A DNA stretch of 64,000 bases. It comes from a bacterium (GTDB lineage Bacteria; Campylobacterota; Campylobacteria; Campylobacterales; Sulfurimonadaceae). The notes under the pieces were generated by a model. That model saw only the letters and a program-made list of their open reading frames with translations. It made no database searches and had not been told where the DNA came from. Below, in pieces: positions 1-9,507 of the stretch; position 1 is the stretch's first letter, and each line of letters opens with the position of its first letter. Made by a program: the position numbers and the translations under genes. The stretch is from positions 24,211 through 88,210 of the forward strand of contig JAHJEG010000038.1 of the NCBI GenBank assembly GCA_018825665.1, written 5' to 3'.

Positions 1-922
1 CAAGAGAAGCGGCTATGGCGGTTATCAAGTTCAGTCCGAGCCAAATAGCTCTGGTCTTTCCAATCTCATACATATCTTCCTCTTGCTCAGCCTCATCATT
101 AACACCGGCAAGGTTATAGATCTGTTCCGTCGCCGTTTCTTGGATAATGTCATAGATATCATCGGATGTAATCCTTCCAAGAAGCACATTGTTGTCGTTC
201 ACAACGGGTACGGAGGTAAGGTTGTAGTTGGTAAACATATCTACAACTTCTTTTATATCCGCTTTGTGGTTTACAAAATAGTTTCTGAATTTTTCAAACG
301 GAATATTTTCAAAATTTAAATCATGTTCAAAAATTATTAATTCTTCAAGTCCGACCGAGCCCAAATACTTATGGGTTTTGTCCACGATATGCACATGCCA
401 GATATTGTCCACTTCTCCAGATTCTTTTAAAAATTTTAGTTTTTTTATTGCCTTGCCAATATTATCCGTGATCTTTGCACTAAAGAGCTCGGTCTGCATA
501 TACGAACCCGCCTGGTCCTCATCGTAGGACATCAGCTGCTCTAAAATCTCCTTGTCTTCATCATTAAAGGTTTCAAGGATGGTCTGCGCTATATCCTCAT
601 GTTCTTCACTTAAGTTCTGAATAAAGTCGGCAGCATCGTCGGTATCCATTTTTGAAGCGATATCGGCAATCTTGGCTGTACTGAAGAGTTCCGTAATCTC
701 ACCCTGCACGTATTCCGGCATCTCAGATAAGATATCTGCAAAAAGTTCATGAGGGAGTTTTTTTAATACCCTTAGGTATTCATCCCTGTCCAAATCTCTT
801 AAATGTAATAACTGCTCACTTATGTCATATGCGTGAACCGTCGCGTTTTCATTTTTATATTGATTGATTTCTAAAAAAATAAGTTCAACCAACTGGGTTA
901 TTTCTTCTTGGTTTATTTCCAT
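1..922 (-). CDS. mgtE: Magnesium transporter MgtE, N-terminal part (cut by window edge)
   Basis: Reading leftwards from the ATG at 922, the frame stays open to the window edge and gives about 307 residues. Residues 1 to about 130 form the acidic helical MgtE N domain (for example DDAADFIQNLSEEHEDIAQ). Residues about 130-260 form a CBS pair (SVPVVNDNNVLLGRITSDD). The last visible residues (WLGLNLITAIAASL) begin the first membrane helix, so the five-helix Mg2+ pore lies outside the window. In this family the cytosolic N and CBS domains sense Mg2+ and gate the inner-membrane channel. The gene is divergent from the small ORF at 1063. The family call is secure; the C-terminal part is unseen. Confidence 0.9.
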   Translation of the reverse strand, partial: MEINQEEITQLVELIFLEINQYKNENATVHAYDISEQLLHLRDLDRDEYLRVLKKLPHELFADILSEMPEYVQGEITELFSTAKIADIASKMDTDDAADFIQNLSEEHEDIAQTILETFNDEDKEILEQLMSYDEDQAGSYMQTELFSAKITDNIGKAIKKLKFLKESGEVDNIWHVHIVDKTHKYLGSVGLEELIIFEHDLNFENIPFEKFRNYFVNHKADIKEVVDMFTNYNLTSVPVVNDNNVLLGRITSDDIYDIIQETATEQIYNLAGVNDEAEQEEDMYEIGKTRAIWLGLNLITAIAASL

Positions 923-970
923 ACATACTCCATCTGGTTTCTTTGGCTCTTAGATATATAACAGTATAAC

Positions 971-1013
971 AAAAGTCACAAAATTTTTTAATAAATTTAA
1001 AGTTGTGACTTTT
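971..1013. promoter_or_regulatory. 11-bp perfect inverted repeat between divergent mgtE and small ORF
   Basis: AAAAGTCACAA at 971-981 is the exact reverse complement of TTGTGACTTTT at 1003-1013, with a 21-base AT-only spacer. It lies between two divergent genes, so an operator or a 5' leader stem-loop is more likely than a terminator for either gene. A T-run follows on the plus strand. The binding factor is unknown. Confidence 0.45.
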
Positions 1014-1062
1014 TTACTTTTAGTTTCATCTAAGTTTATAGAGATTTTATAAGAGGGTATCT

Positions 1063-1227
1063 ATGGAAGATAAACAGGAATTGGATGAAAGACTGAAAAA
1101 AGTTTTGAAAAGAGCTAAAAACGAGACCTATATGAAGGATGTTTCCACTTTGGTCTTTGCAAGGTTTTTTTCTACGCTGCTTGCCATTTTGGCACCGTTT
1201 TTAAAAAAAAATAATACAAAAGGATAG
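1063..1227 (+). CDS. Small hypothetical membrane-associated protein (54 aa)
   Basis: An ATG at 1063 follows a good AGAGGG ribosome site and opens a 54-codon frame ending in TAG at 1225-1227, three bases before the next ATG. The N-terminal half is highly charged (MEDKQELDERLKKVLKRAKN). The C-terminal half holds one hydrophobic segment (FARFFSTLLAILAPF) followed by a lysine/asparagine tail. It is probably translated together with the channel gene at 1231 and may be an accessory peptide of that channel, which is inference. I do not recognise a named family. Confidence 0.65.
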   Translation: MEDKQELDERLKKVLKRAKNETYMKDVSTLVFARFFSTLLAILAPFLKKNNTKG

Positions 1228-1230
1228 GAT

Positions 1231-2064
1231 ATGAAAGAAGAAACAACAGAAGCTTTGAGGATGATACTGCTTGACCCTTTAACTGCACTTGGACATCAAA
1301 TCGTCTCGGTAATTCCAAGTATATTAGGTGCGATAGCTCTATTGGCCGCAGGATATTTTATAGCAAAGTTTTTTTCTTTTGTAACGAAAAAATTTGTACA
1401 AAAGATAAATCTGGACACTCTGGCGGATAAGGCGGGGCTTACAAAGTTTTTAAGTTTTATAGATGATAACTTGACTCTTTCAAAGGTATTGTCGATTATC
1501 GTCTATTATATCATTCTGCTTACCTTTATAATGTCAGCTGTCGAAGCCTTAAATATGAAGATTATGGCTGATGCGCTTAAGTCGATACTTCTGTATTTAC
1601 CTAATATAATCGCTTCCATATTTGTGCTGATGTTTGGATTTTTTATTGCCAATAATGCCAAATCCGTAGTTTCAAAAAGCGCATCGGGGATGAATATAGA
1701 ATTTAGTGATTCGCTTGGAAAACTGGTATACGGTTTGGTGGCCGTAATATCTGTTTCTTTGGCAATAGGACAGCTTGATATAGAGACCACGCTTTTGAAT
1801 CAGGCAGCAAGCATAATCCTAATCGCTATTGGTACGGCTCTTGCACTCTCTTTGGGTTTAGGAACAAAAGAACTCTCTTCAATAATACTCGCAGGCAATT
1901 ATGTACGGGATATTTATAATGTAGGTGATACAATAACCGTAGACGGATTGAGCGGAGAGATACTCTCCATCGGCACGACAAAAACAATACTTATTACCAA
2001 GGAAAACAAAGAGGTGTCCATATCTAACGATGTAATATTAAAGTCAAATATAACCAAGGGATAG
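1231..2064 (+). CDS. MscS/CmpX-like mechanosensitive channel family protein
   Basis: A 277-residue inner-membrane protein. It has a first helix at about residues 25-50 (SILGAIALLAAGYFIAKF), conserved TM-helix repeats near 85-145 and 165-215, and a glycine-rich pore-like helix (IAIGTALALSLGLGTKEL). A short MscS-type beta domain with YNVGDTITVDGLSGEI closes the protein. This architecture fits the small channels with conserved TM-helix repeats rather than canonical MscS. The long C-terminal alpha/beta cage is missing, so the channel ends right after the beta domain. The next frame, an ECF sigma factor, begins directly after its stop codon in the same reading frame, suggesting an envelope-stress operon. 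Confidence 0.8.
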   Translation: MKEETTEALRMILLDPLTALGHQIVSVIPSILGAIALLAAGYFIAKFFSFVTKKFVQKINLDTLADKAGLTKFLSFIDDNLTLSKVLSIIVYYIILLTFIMSAVEALNMKIMADALKSILLYLPNIIASIFVLMFGFFIANNAKSVVSKSASGMNIEFSDSLGKLVYGLVAVISVSLAIGQLDIETTLLNQAASIILIAIGTALALSLGLGTKELSSIILAGNYVRDIYNVGDTITVDGLSGEILSIGTTKTILITKENKEVSISNDVILKSNITKG

Positions 2065-2589
2065 ATAATCAATAAACTGAATGATTTTGATCTTGTAGCA
2101 AGGGCGCAAAAAGAGCTGCCTTATGCTACGGATGCTTTTGAAGTGCTGATTAACAGATATCAAAATAAGATTTTCAATGTCTGTAAAAGTGTCTTAAAAG
2201 ACCATCATTTATCAGAAGATGCAACCCAAAACAGCATGCTTCGTATCTTCCATTATCTGAAAAAATTTAAGAATGAGAGTTCTTTTTATACCTGGGCATA
2301 TAAAATTGCCTATAACGAAAGTCTGCAGATTATCAACAAAAATAAAAACATGTTTGTCAATGACAATGTCAAAGATCTTGTTTTTACACATGACCCTGTT
2401 GATATGGAGATTGAGGTTGAAAGTATCATGCAAAAATTAAACCAAGAGGAACAGGAGCTTTTATTTTTCAAGTATACTCTTGAGTTTGCTGATGAAGAGA
2501 TCGCTTCAATTGCGGGCATATCCCTCAGTGCCTGTAAAATGCGCCTAAAAAGATTAAAAGAAAAAATCAAAAACGAGTATAAAGACTAA
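2065..2589 (+). CDS. ECF-type RNA polymerase sigma factor with non-canonical start
   Basis: The frame encodes sigma region 2 (FDLVARAQKELPYATDAFEV, then FYTWAYKIAYNES) and region 4 (EEIASIAGISLSACKMRLKR), ending at TAA 2587-2589. The only conventional start is GTG 2143, which would delete the beginning of region 2 (LVARAQ...AFEVL). The homologous frame extends back to the stop of the preceding gene. There the only early candidates are ATA 2065, ATC 2068 or CTG 2077, behind an AAGGGA ribosome site at 2056-2061. I give the ATA start, but ATC has the better spacing. Length is about 174 residues, normal for the family. No anti-sigma gene follows. Confidence 0.85.
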   Translation: MINKLNDFDLVARAQKELPYATDAFEVLINRYQNKIFNVCKSVLKDHHLSEDATQNSMLRIFHYLKKFKNESSFYTWAYKIAYNESLQIINKNKNMFVNDNVKDLVFTHDPVDMEIEVESIMQKLNQEEQELLFFKYTLEFADEEIASIAGISLSACKMRLKRLKEKIKNEYKD

Positions 2590-2747
2590 ACAAGAGATAT
2601 CTTTATTCTTATCACCCTCTTTTTAAAAACTTAATTTTTCATTAATTAAAATCCAGAAACACCTATTTTTTCTTTAAAAATAAAATATTATCATTTTTTT
2701 GTCTAAAATTTATACAATTAGTATTAATTTTACATTAAATCAAATGA

Positions 2748-2753
2748 TATAAT
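2748..2753 (+). promoter_or_regulatory. -10 box upstream of cobA
   Basis: A perfect TATAAT lies 43 bases before the cobA ATG inside a very AT-rich 207-base spacer. No good -35 is visible, as is usual in Campylobacterota. It probably drives the cobA/reductase pair. Confidence 0.5.
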
Positions 2754-2796
2754 TTTTTCAATACTTACAATATTTGATGAAAAGGCTGGTGACACA

Positions 2797-3546
2797 ATGG
2801 AAACATTACCAAAAGTATATTTAGTCGGTTGCGGTACAGGTGATGTTGAACTCTTGACCATCAAAGCGTATAAAATAATCCAAAGTGTGGATGTTGTGTT
2901 TATTGACCATCTTATAGCGGCTGAAATCATAGAGATAATCCCAGAAAATACAAAAAAAGTATTTGTAGGAAAACAAAAAGGTTTTCATTCCCTTAAACAA
3001 GAGGAGATAAATGAACTCTTGATTGCACATGCCAGAGATGGCTTGAGCATAGCAAGACTAAAAAGCGGAGATCCCTATATTTTTGGTCGCGGGAGCGAAG
3101 AAGCTATCTCTTTGGCAGAGGAAGGTATCGGAGTCGAAGTTATTCCCGGCATATCATCGGCTTTGGCAGCTCCTTTGCTCGCAGGCATTGCCCCAACAGC
3201 AAGAGGGTATGCAACAAATCTCTCTATAGTATCGGCACATTTAGCCGGAAACAGAGTCAATTTGGAGTGGCTGCCGTTGCTTAAAATGTCAAATCATACC
3301 GTAGTAGTTTTGATGGGAGTATCACGGGCAAAAGAGATATATGCATGTGCCAAAAAAATCGGAGTGGATATGAATATAGATGCTGCGGTCATCTCAAACG
3401 CATCAAGAAAAAACCAGAGTGTGCGTATAGGTAGTGTGTCAAATTTGGAATCTATTTGTGAAGATGCACCCAGACCCGCACTCATCGTATTTGGCGATGT
3501 AGTGAAACTACACGAAATCTTACCTAAAACAGAATTTGGAGAATAA
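2797..3546 (+). CDS. cobA: Uroporphyrinogen-III C-methyltransferase
   Basis: A 249-residue SUMT that methylates uroporphyrinogen III twice with SAM to give precorrin-2, the siroheme precursor. Visible family motifs are VYLVGCGTGDVELLTIKA at the N-terminus, RLKSGDPYIFGRGSEE near residue 90, and VIPGISSALAAPLLAGI near 115-135. It is a single-domain enzyme without the CysG dehydrogenase/chelatase part. It sits two bases upstream of a siroheme-dependent reductase, so it most likely supplies that enzyme's cofactor. The ATG at 2797 follows GGTGACAC, a weak but usable ribosome site. Confidence 0.92.
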   Translation: METLPKVYLVGCGTGDVELLTIKAYKIIQSVDVVFIDHLIAAEIIEIIPENTKKVFVGKQKGFHSLKQEEINELLIAHARDGLSIARLKSGDPYIFGRGSEEAISLAEEGIGVEVIPGISSALAAPLLAGIAPTARGYATNLSIVSAHLAGNRVNLEWLPLLKMSNHTVVVLMGVSRAKEIYACAKKIGVDMNIDAAVISNASRKNQSVRIGSVSNLESICEDAPRPALIVFGDVVKLHEILPKTEFGE

Positions 3547-3548
3547 AT

Positions 3549-5135
3549 ATGGAAACCTTGCAAAAAGCCTTTGATGAAAGAAACACAAAACTTAACAAGA
3601 TAGAAAAAATCAAAGAGCTGAAAACTCCTATGAGTGTGTATGAAAAACTCGATGAGATATGCTCTAAGGGCGTAGCCGATGTAAGAGATGAAGACACTGC
3701 CTATTTTTTTAAATGTTTTGGGATATACCACAAAAAAGATGATACGTTTATGCTTCGCTTACGAATTGCGGCCGGACAGCTGAGCGTGGAACAAGCACAA
3801 AAAATCGGAGAGATCTCCCATAGATTTGGAGATGACTACATCGATATAACGACCAGACAGCAGATAGAATTAAGATTCCTGAAACTTGAGGATTTGCCTG
3901 TAGTTCTAAAAGAACTCGAGAGCGTCGGGATAAGCCCTTTTCAAACAGGAGTTGATAATTTCAGAAACATTGTTACCAGCTCGTTTGACGGACTTGGAGA
4001 TAAAAATATTCTTGTCTGCAAGCCGATTATAGATGAACTTCAGGAGATTTTTTTTAAAAAAGAGGATTGGATAGGGGTTTTACCAAGAAAATTCAATACT
4101 GCAATCCTGGGGACTAAAACCAATGACTGCAATATCTACGGACATGACTGTTGTTTTGTGGCCGCATTTAAAGACAATGCCATAGGTTTCAACCTTTACC
4201 TTGGAGGCAAGGTTGGAATCCAGGCGGAGGACAGCGGACTTTTTATAGCTCAAAATGAGGTAGTGCAAACTTTTAAGGCGATAATAAACCTTTTTAGAGA
4301 GTATGGGTTTAGAGATAACAGGAACAAAAACAGACTCCATTTTTTACTTGAAGCAGTGGGTATGCAAGAGTTTGTCAAAGCGATAAAAGCAACAAGCGGA
4401 TTAGACTATAAAAGCAGCGGGGATATACTCTCAAAAGATGAATATATCTTAGATGACAGCGGAGTGTTTTATCTGGGAGATAATTTGGATGCCGTACATT
4501 TTAGTATACCGAGCGGGATATTCAAAGGAAGCGATTTAATCAAGGCTGCCGACCTGGCATGTGCAAATGATGCACAAATAAGATTGTCTGTGGAACAGAG
4601 TTTTTATCTTGTCGCCCAGAGTAACAAGGTAAAGAGTATTCAAGATTCCGAACTCTATAAAGAGTACAGTGCCTACCATAACACCTATTTTAATCATCAG
4701 ATAGCATGTGCGGGAACAGCGACATGCAGTTTTGGAGTTATTCCGAATAAACCCGATGCCATAGAGATGGCAAATTATTTACAGCGTGAAGTGCCGCTGA
4801 AGAATGCAAAAGTCAGGATGTACTGGTCCGGATGTGTCAAAGGATGCGGAATACACGGGATAGCGGATATAGGTTTTGAAGGTTGTAAGGCTAAGGATGA
4901 TAATGGAAATACCTGCTACGGCGTTCATATCTTTATAGGCGGAAAAGCTACCCAAAAAGCAAAAGAAGCTAGAATACTTTACAAGTCGGTTCCTTTAACA
5001 AAAGCCAGGGATTTGGTGAAAGACTTGATGATTTTCTACAAAAATGAGAGACTAGAAGGTGAGAGTTTTGAAAAGTTCGATACAAGGGTTTTGAGCAGAT
5101 TAAGTGTTGAGGAAATTACTTCAAAGCAATATTAA
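3549..5135 (+). CDS. Siroheme/4Fe-4S nitrite or sulfite reductase
   Basis: A 528-residue soluble protein with the duplicated ferredoxin-like plus catalytic-domain layout of the assimilatory nitrite/sulfite reductase family. The 4Fe-4S and siroheme ligands are all present: C387 and C393 in CAGTATC, C429 and C433 in CVKGC. The first half has the conserved ITTRQQIELRFL and TGVDNFRNIVTSSFDG blocks. It catalyses a six-electron reduction to ammonia or sulfide. Sequence alone does not decide between nitrite and sulfite. Close coupling with cobA supports siroheme use, and ferredoxin is the likely electron donor because no flavin domain is present. Confidence 0.88.
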   Translation: METLQKAFDERNTKLNKIEKIKELKTPMSVYEKLDEICSKGVADVRDEDTAYFFKCFGIYHKKDDTFMLRLRIAAGQLSVEQAQKIGEISHRFGDDYIDITTRQQIELRFLKLEDLPVVLKELESVGISPFQTGVDNFRNIVTSSFDGLGDKNILVCKPIIDELQEIFFKKEDWIGVLPRKFNTAILGTKTNDCNIYGHDCCFVAAFKDNAIGFNLYLGGKVGIQAEDSGLFIAQNEVVQTFKAIINLFREYGFRDNRNKNRLHFLLEAVGMQEFVKAIKATSGLDYKSSGDILSKDEYILDDSGVFYLGDNLDAVHFSIPSGIFKGSDLIKAADLACANDAQIRLSVEQSFYLVAQSNKVKSIQDSELYKEYSAYHNTYFNHQIACAGTATCSFGVIPNKPDAIEMANYLQREVPLKNAKVRMYWSGCVKGCGIHGIADIGFEGCKAKDDNGNTCYGVHIFIGGKATQKAKEARILYKSVPLTKARDLVKDLMIFYKNERLEGESFEKFDTRVLSRLSVEEITSKQY

Positions 5136-5148
5136 AGACATATTTTAG

Positions 5149-5892
<744 letters not shown>

Positions 5893-5907
5893 TTTTAAGG
5901 AAATAAA

Positions 5908-6126
5908 ATGAAAGTTGAAGAATTAACAGCGAAAGTTTTAGACGCAAATCCAAATATGGACCGTTATCAGTTGGCACTTGCAGTGGCAAAGAGAAGTGAT
6001 CAGCTTTTAAACGGTGCAACCAGCAAATTAAGCTCAAAGTCAAAAAGCATTAAAGCTGCCGATTTGGCCTTAATGGAAATTGCTGAGGGTCTTATAGTAG
6101 TTAGCGGCTTTATAGATAAGGAATAA
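5908..6126 (+). CDS. rpoZ: RNA polymerase omega subunit
   Basis: A 72-residue omega subunit that wraps the beta-prime C-terminus and aids core assembly. The diagnostic motif RYQLALAVAKRSDQL (residues about 19-33) and the helix KAADLALMEIAEG are present. It begins 15 bases after pyrH with a TAAGGA ribosome site and ends four bases before spoT. This links the ppGpp-binding subunit of polymerase with the ppGpp synthetase gene, as in many proteobacteria. Confidence 0.95.
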   Translation: MKVEELTAKVLDANPNMDRYQLALAVAKRSDQLLNGATSKLSSKSKSIKAADLALMEIAEGLIVVSGFIDKE

Positions 6127-6130
6127 GCTC

Positions 6131-8287
6131 TTGTCCCTGAGTCAAGTAGATGTAGAAAAAGTTAAACATATACATGATGTTGACTCAGCTACCAAATATC
6201 TTTTTTCACAGATTGCGGAATCTGACTTATTAAATATTGCATTGGGTTACGCAAAAAAAGCTCACGAACATCAGTTTCGAAAGAGCGGTGAACCCTACGT
6301 AATCCATCCCATCCTCGTCGCCGGCATCGTTGCTTCCATCACGAATGATGAGGCAATGGCTATCTCGGCACTATTACATGATGTTGTAGAAGATACCGAA
6401 GCTACAATAGAAGAGATAGAAAAACAGTTTGGCAAAGACGTAGCCCATTTGGTTGAAGGTCTTACTAAGATCGATACTATCAGGGATGCGGAACTCATAC
6501 CGTCGAGTTCAAATGAAAAACTGGTCGTCTCCGCCCTTTCATTTAGAAAAATGCTTTTAGCGAGTATAGAGGATGTAAGAGTTTTGGTTGTAAAACTTTG
6601 TGACAGGCTTCACAATATGCTTACATTAGACGCTCTTCCTCCGCATAAACAGATTAGAATTGCAGAAGAGACGGTAGTCGTATATTCGCCCATTGCCCAC
6701 AGACTCGGTATCTCTTTTTTGAAAAATATATTAGAAGACTTGAGCTTTTCATATCTTTTTAAAGAAGAGAAACATCATATAGATAATTACCTTGATACCA
6801 ATTTTCATGCGATAGAGATGAAGCTCGATGAGTTTAAAAAATCTATACACAGACTTCTTGTGAAAAACGGCTTTTGTGAAGATGAATTTGAAATACTCTC
6901 CCGTGTAAAACACCGCTATTCTGTTTATCTGAAGATGCAGAGAAAAGGTATAGGGATTGATGAGGTCCTGGACTTGCTGGCGGTCAGGATTTTAACGAAA
7001 GATGCGGTGAAATGCTATAATATTCTGGGCTTGATCCATTTAAACTTTCAGCCCTTATCATCAAGGTTCAAAGATTATATCGCTGTGCCAAAAGACAACG
7101 GGTACCAGACTCTGCATACCTCTGTTTTTTACAAAACTGCAATATTTGAAGTCCAGATAAGAACGTATGATATGCATAAAACAGCCGAGCTTGGAGTTGC
7201 CGCCCACTGGAAATATAAAAACGGCGGCAATGACAATATTAAACTTGATTGGCTACATAATTTAAGTTATCAGAATGAGAATGTAGAGGATTTTTACGCA
7301 CTTATAAAAAATGATCTCTACAGTGAGGATATAGCCGTATTTTCGCCTAAGGGACAGGCCTTTACTCTGCCGCGCGGCGCTGTTGTGCTGGATTATGCTT
7401 ATGCGGTGCACACAGAGGTGGGAAATAAAGCGTTTTCATGTCTGATAAACAAATCCAAAGCTTCTTTGCTTAATGAACTTAAAAACGGTGATATCGTGCA
7501 GATAAATCAGGCCGATGAAGTGATAACAAGATGTAGTTGGATAGATGCTGTTAAAACCTCCAAGGCAAAGACGAACATGAGGTTTAACTGCAACTACAGA
7601 ATACGGGATATAAATATGAAATCCAGTATCAATATTGTTGCCACGGCTATGAACTTAAACCATGCAAGAGTCGAAGAGTGGTTTGAAACGCATAGCTGTG
7701 ACAATCTCTCCAATATACCATGCGATATAGAGCATTTTCGCAATGTTATAAGTAAATATACAGCCGAGATAAGCCAAAACAACAGATTTAAAAGTTTTTT
7801 ATCCAGACACAGGTTCAAGCTTAAGTCCACTACGCTCTCAGGCATAGAAATATTTAGTTCCGGAAGTGTGAATGACGTAGTTTTTGATTATTGTTGTCAT
7901 CCAAAAACCGGTGATGAGATCATGGCCTTTTTAGAGAAGGGAAAGGTTCACGTACACCATAAAATGTGTCAAAATGCTGCTAAAAAACTAGACTCGAATG
8001 AAGCTATGGTTTTTGTCAGATGGGAAAGACAAAATATCTACCACTACAATCTTATTGCCTCGCTCCACAATGAAAAAGGTGCATTGGCGAACTTTTTAAC
8101 ATTTCTGGTAAAACTCAATATAGATATCAACTCTATAGAATTGGGAAAAGAGCGTGATAATTATATTCAGTATTGTGAGCTTGGATTTGAATCAAAAGAG
8201 TCGGATATAAATGCTCTTCGAATCAAACTGGAACAAAAAATTAAAGTTATTCATCTTATTCGAACTGATGATGCTTATAAAAATTAA
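6131..8287 (+). CDS. spoT: Bifunctional (p)ppGpp synthetase/hydrolase
   Basis: A 718-residue RelA/SpoT enzyme, the likely only long RSH of the cell. In order it has an HD hydrolase domain with intact ALLHDVVEDT (about residues 80-90), a synthetase domain (VPKDNGYQTLHTS, EVQIRTYDMHKTAELG), a TGS domain (AVFSPKGQAFTLPRGA) and a C-terminal ACT-type domain (YNLIASLHNEKGALANFL). Both catalytic halves look intact, so it should make and degrade ppGpp. The start is TTG at 6131, four bases after rpoZ, and translational coupling is likely. Confidence 0.95.
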   Translation: MSLSQVDVEKVKHIHDVDSATKYLFSQIAESDLLNIALGYAKKAHEHQFRKSGEPYVIHPILVAGIVASITNDEAMAISALLHDVVEDTEATIEEIEKQFGKDVAHLVEGLTKIDTIRDAELIPSSSNEKLVVSALSFRKMLLASIEDVRVLVVKLCDRLHNMLTLDALPPHKQIRIAEETVVVYSPIAHRLGISFLKNILEDLSFSYLFKEEKHHIDNYLDTNFHAIEMKLDEFKKSIHRLLVKNGFCEDEFEILSRVKHRYSVYLKMQRKGIGIDEVLDLLAVRILTKDAVKCYNILGLIHLNFQPLSSRFKDYIAVPKDNGYQTLHTSVFYKTAIFEVQIRTYDMHKTAELGVAAHWKYKNGGNDNIKLDWLHNLSYQNENVEDFYALIKNDLYSEDIAVFSPKGQAFTLPRGAVVLDYAYAVHTEVGNKAFSCLINKSKASLLNELKNGDIVQINQADEVITRCSWIDAVKTSKAKTNMRFNCNYRIRDINMKSSINIVATAMNLNHARVEEWFETHSCDNLSNIPCDIEHFRNVISKYTAEISQNNRFKSFLSRHRFKLKSTTLSGIEIFSSGSVNDVVFDYCCHPKTGDEIMAFLEKGKVHVHHKMCQNAAKKLDSNEAMVFVRWERQNIYHYNLIASLHNEKGALANFLTFLVKLNIDINSIELGKERDNYIQYCELGFESKESDINALRIKLEQKIKVIHLIRTDDAYKN

Positions 8288-8307
8288 ATCAATTAGGAAA
8301 TAGTTAT

Positions 8308-9507
8308 ATGTTAGAAGAAGCGTTAAGGGAAATATATAGAGGCACTGCTGAAGTTATTGACGGACAAAGAATAGAAAAATTGTTAAAAGCATACTTTGAA
8401 GAAGGAAAGACATATACGGTAAAAGCCGGCTTTGATCCTACTGCTCCAGATCTTCACTTGGGTCATACGGTACTCCTGCAAAAACTTGCCGCATTTCAAA
8501 AATACGGTGCAAAGATTCAATTCTTAATCGGCGACTTTACGGCACAGATCGGTGATCCGACAGGTAAAAGTGCTACAAGAAAAACTCTCAGTCCCACTGA
8601 TATTATAGAGAATGCCAAAAGTTACAAAGAGCAGGTCTTTAAGATACTTGATGCCGAAAAAACAGAAGTCGTCTTTAATTCGCAATGGATCAATCCTCTT
8701 GGCGCAGCCGGAATGCTCTCGCTGACTACAACGTATAATGTAGCCAGAATGTTGGAGCGTGATGATTTTGACAAAAGATACAAAAGCGGGACCTCCATCT
8801 CTATAAGTGAGTTTATATACCCTTTGCTTCAGGGTTATGACAGTGTGCATCTTCAAAGCGATATTGAGATAGGCGGAACAGACCAGAAGTTTAACCTTTT
8901 GATGGGCAGACATCTTCAGCGTGCTTATGAGATAGGAAAAGAACAGTCTGTTTTGATGATGCCTATCCTTGAGGGTCTTGATGGTGTGCAAAAAATGAGT
9001 AAGTCTTTAAATAACTACATCGGTGTCGCGGATGCGCCAAATGATATGTTTGGAAAAGTTTTAAGCGTTTCGGATGCGCTTATGTGGAGATATTATGAAC
9101 TCCTAAGCACAAAGACTTTGGATGAGATTGAAACTCTTAAAAAAGGGGTGGAAGATGGCTCTTTACACCCTAAGACAGTCAAAGAAGAACTTTCATTGGA
9201 AATCGTTACAAGATTCCACTCCAAAGAAGATGCGCTAAATGCAAAAATGGAATTTGACAGAGTGCACTCAAAGAGTCAGATTCCAACAGATATAAATGAG
9301 TTCAGTGTAGACGGGGAGACCTGGATAGCAAAAGCCTTGGTAGAATGTAACATTAGTCCATCTACTTCGCAGGCTAGAAGAGATATTAAGCAAGGTGCTG
9401 TTAAAATAAACCAGGAAAAAGTGTCTGATGAACAGCTGCAATTGTCAGCTGGTGAGTATGTTCTTCAGGTAGGAAAAAGAAAATTTGCAAAGTTAAGGGT
9501 GAACTGA
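8308..9507 (+). CDS. tyrS: Tyrosyl-tRNA synthetase
   Basis: A 399-residue class I synthetase that charges tRNA-Tyr. The ATP-binding HIGH equivalent is seen in PTAPDLHLGHTVLLQKL (near residue 50) and the KMSKS loop in VQKMSKSLNNYIG (near 230). The C-terminal RNA-binding S4 domain includes SQARRDIKQGAVKIN. It lies 20 bases after spoT, and its stop overlaps the ATG of the next gene. Confidence 0.97.
   Translation: MLEEALREIYRGTAEVIDGQRIEKLLKAYFEEGKTYTVKAGFDPTAPDLHLGHTVLLQKLAAFQKYGAKIQFLIGDFTAQIGDPTGKSATRKTLSPTDIIENAKSYKEQVFKILDAEKTEVVFNSQWINPLGAAGMLSLTTTYNVARMLERDDFDKRYKSGTSISISEFIYPLLQGYDSVHLQSDIEIGGTDQKFNLLMGRHLQRAYEIGKEQSVLMMPILEGLDGVQKMSKSLNNYIGVADAPNDMFGKVLSVSDALMWRYYELLSTKTLDEIETLKKGVEDGSLHPKTVKEELSLEIVTRFHSKEDALNAKMEFDRVHSKSQIPTDINEFSVDGETWIAKALVECNISPSTSQARRDIKQGAVKINQEKVSDEQLQLSAGEYVLQVGKRKFAKLRVN

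Noticed and set aside
83..319. Plus-strand ORF of 78 codons
   Set aside because: It lies opposite the truncated mgtE frame, which has clear N-domain and CBS homology.
8524..8991. 155-codon minus-strand ORF
   Set aside because: It is antisense to tyrS, which is unmistakable; no ribosome site and no homology.
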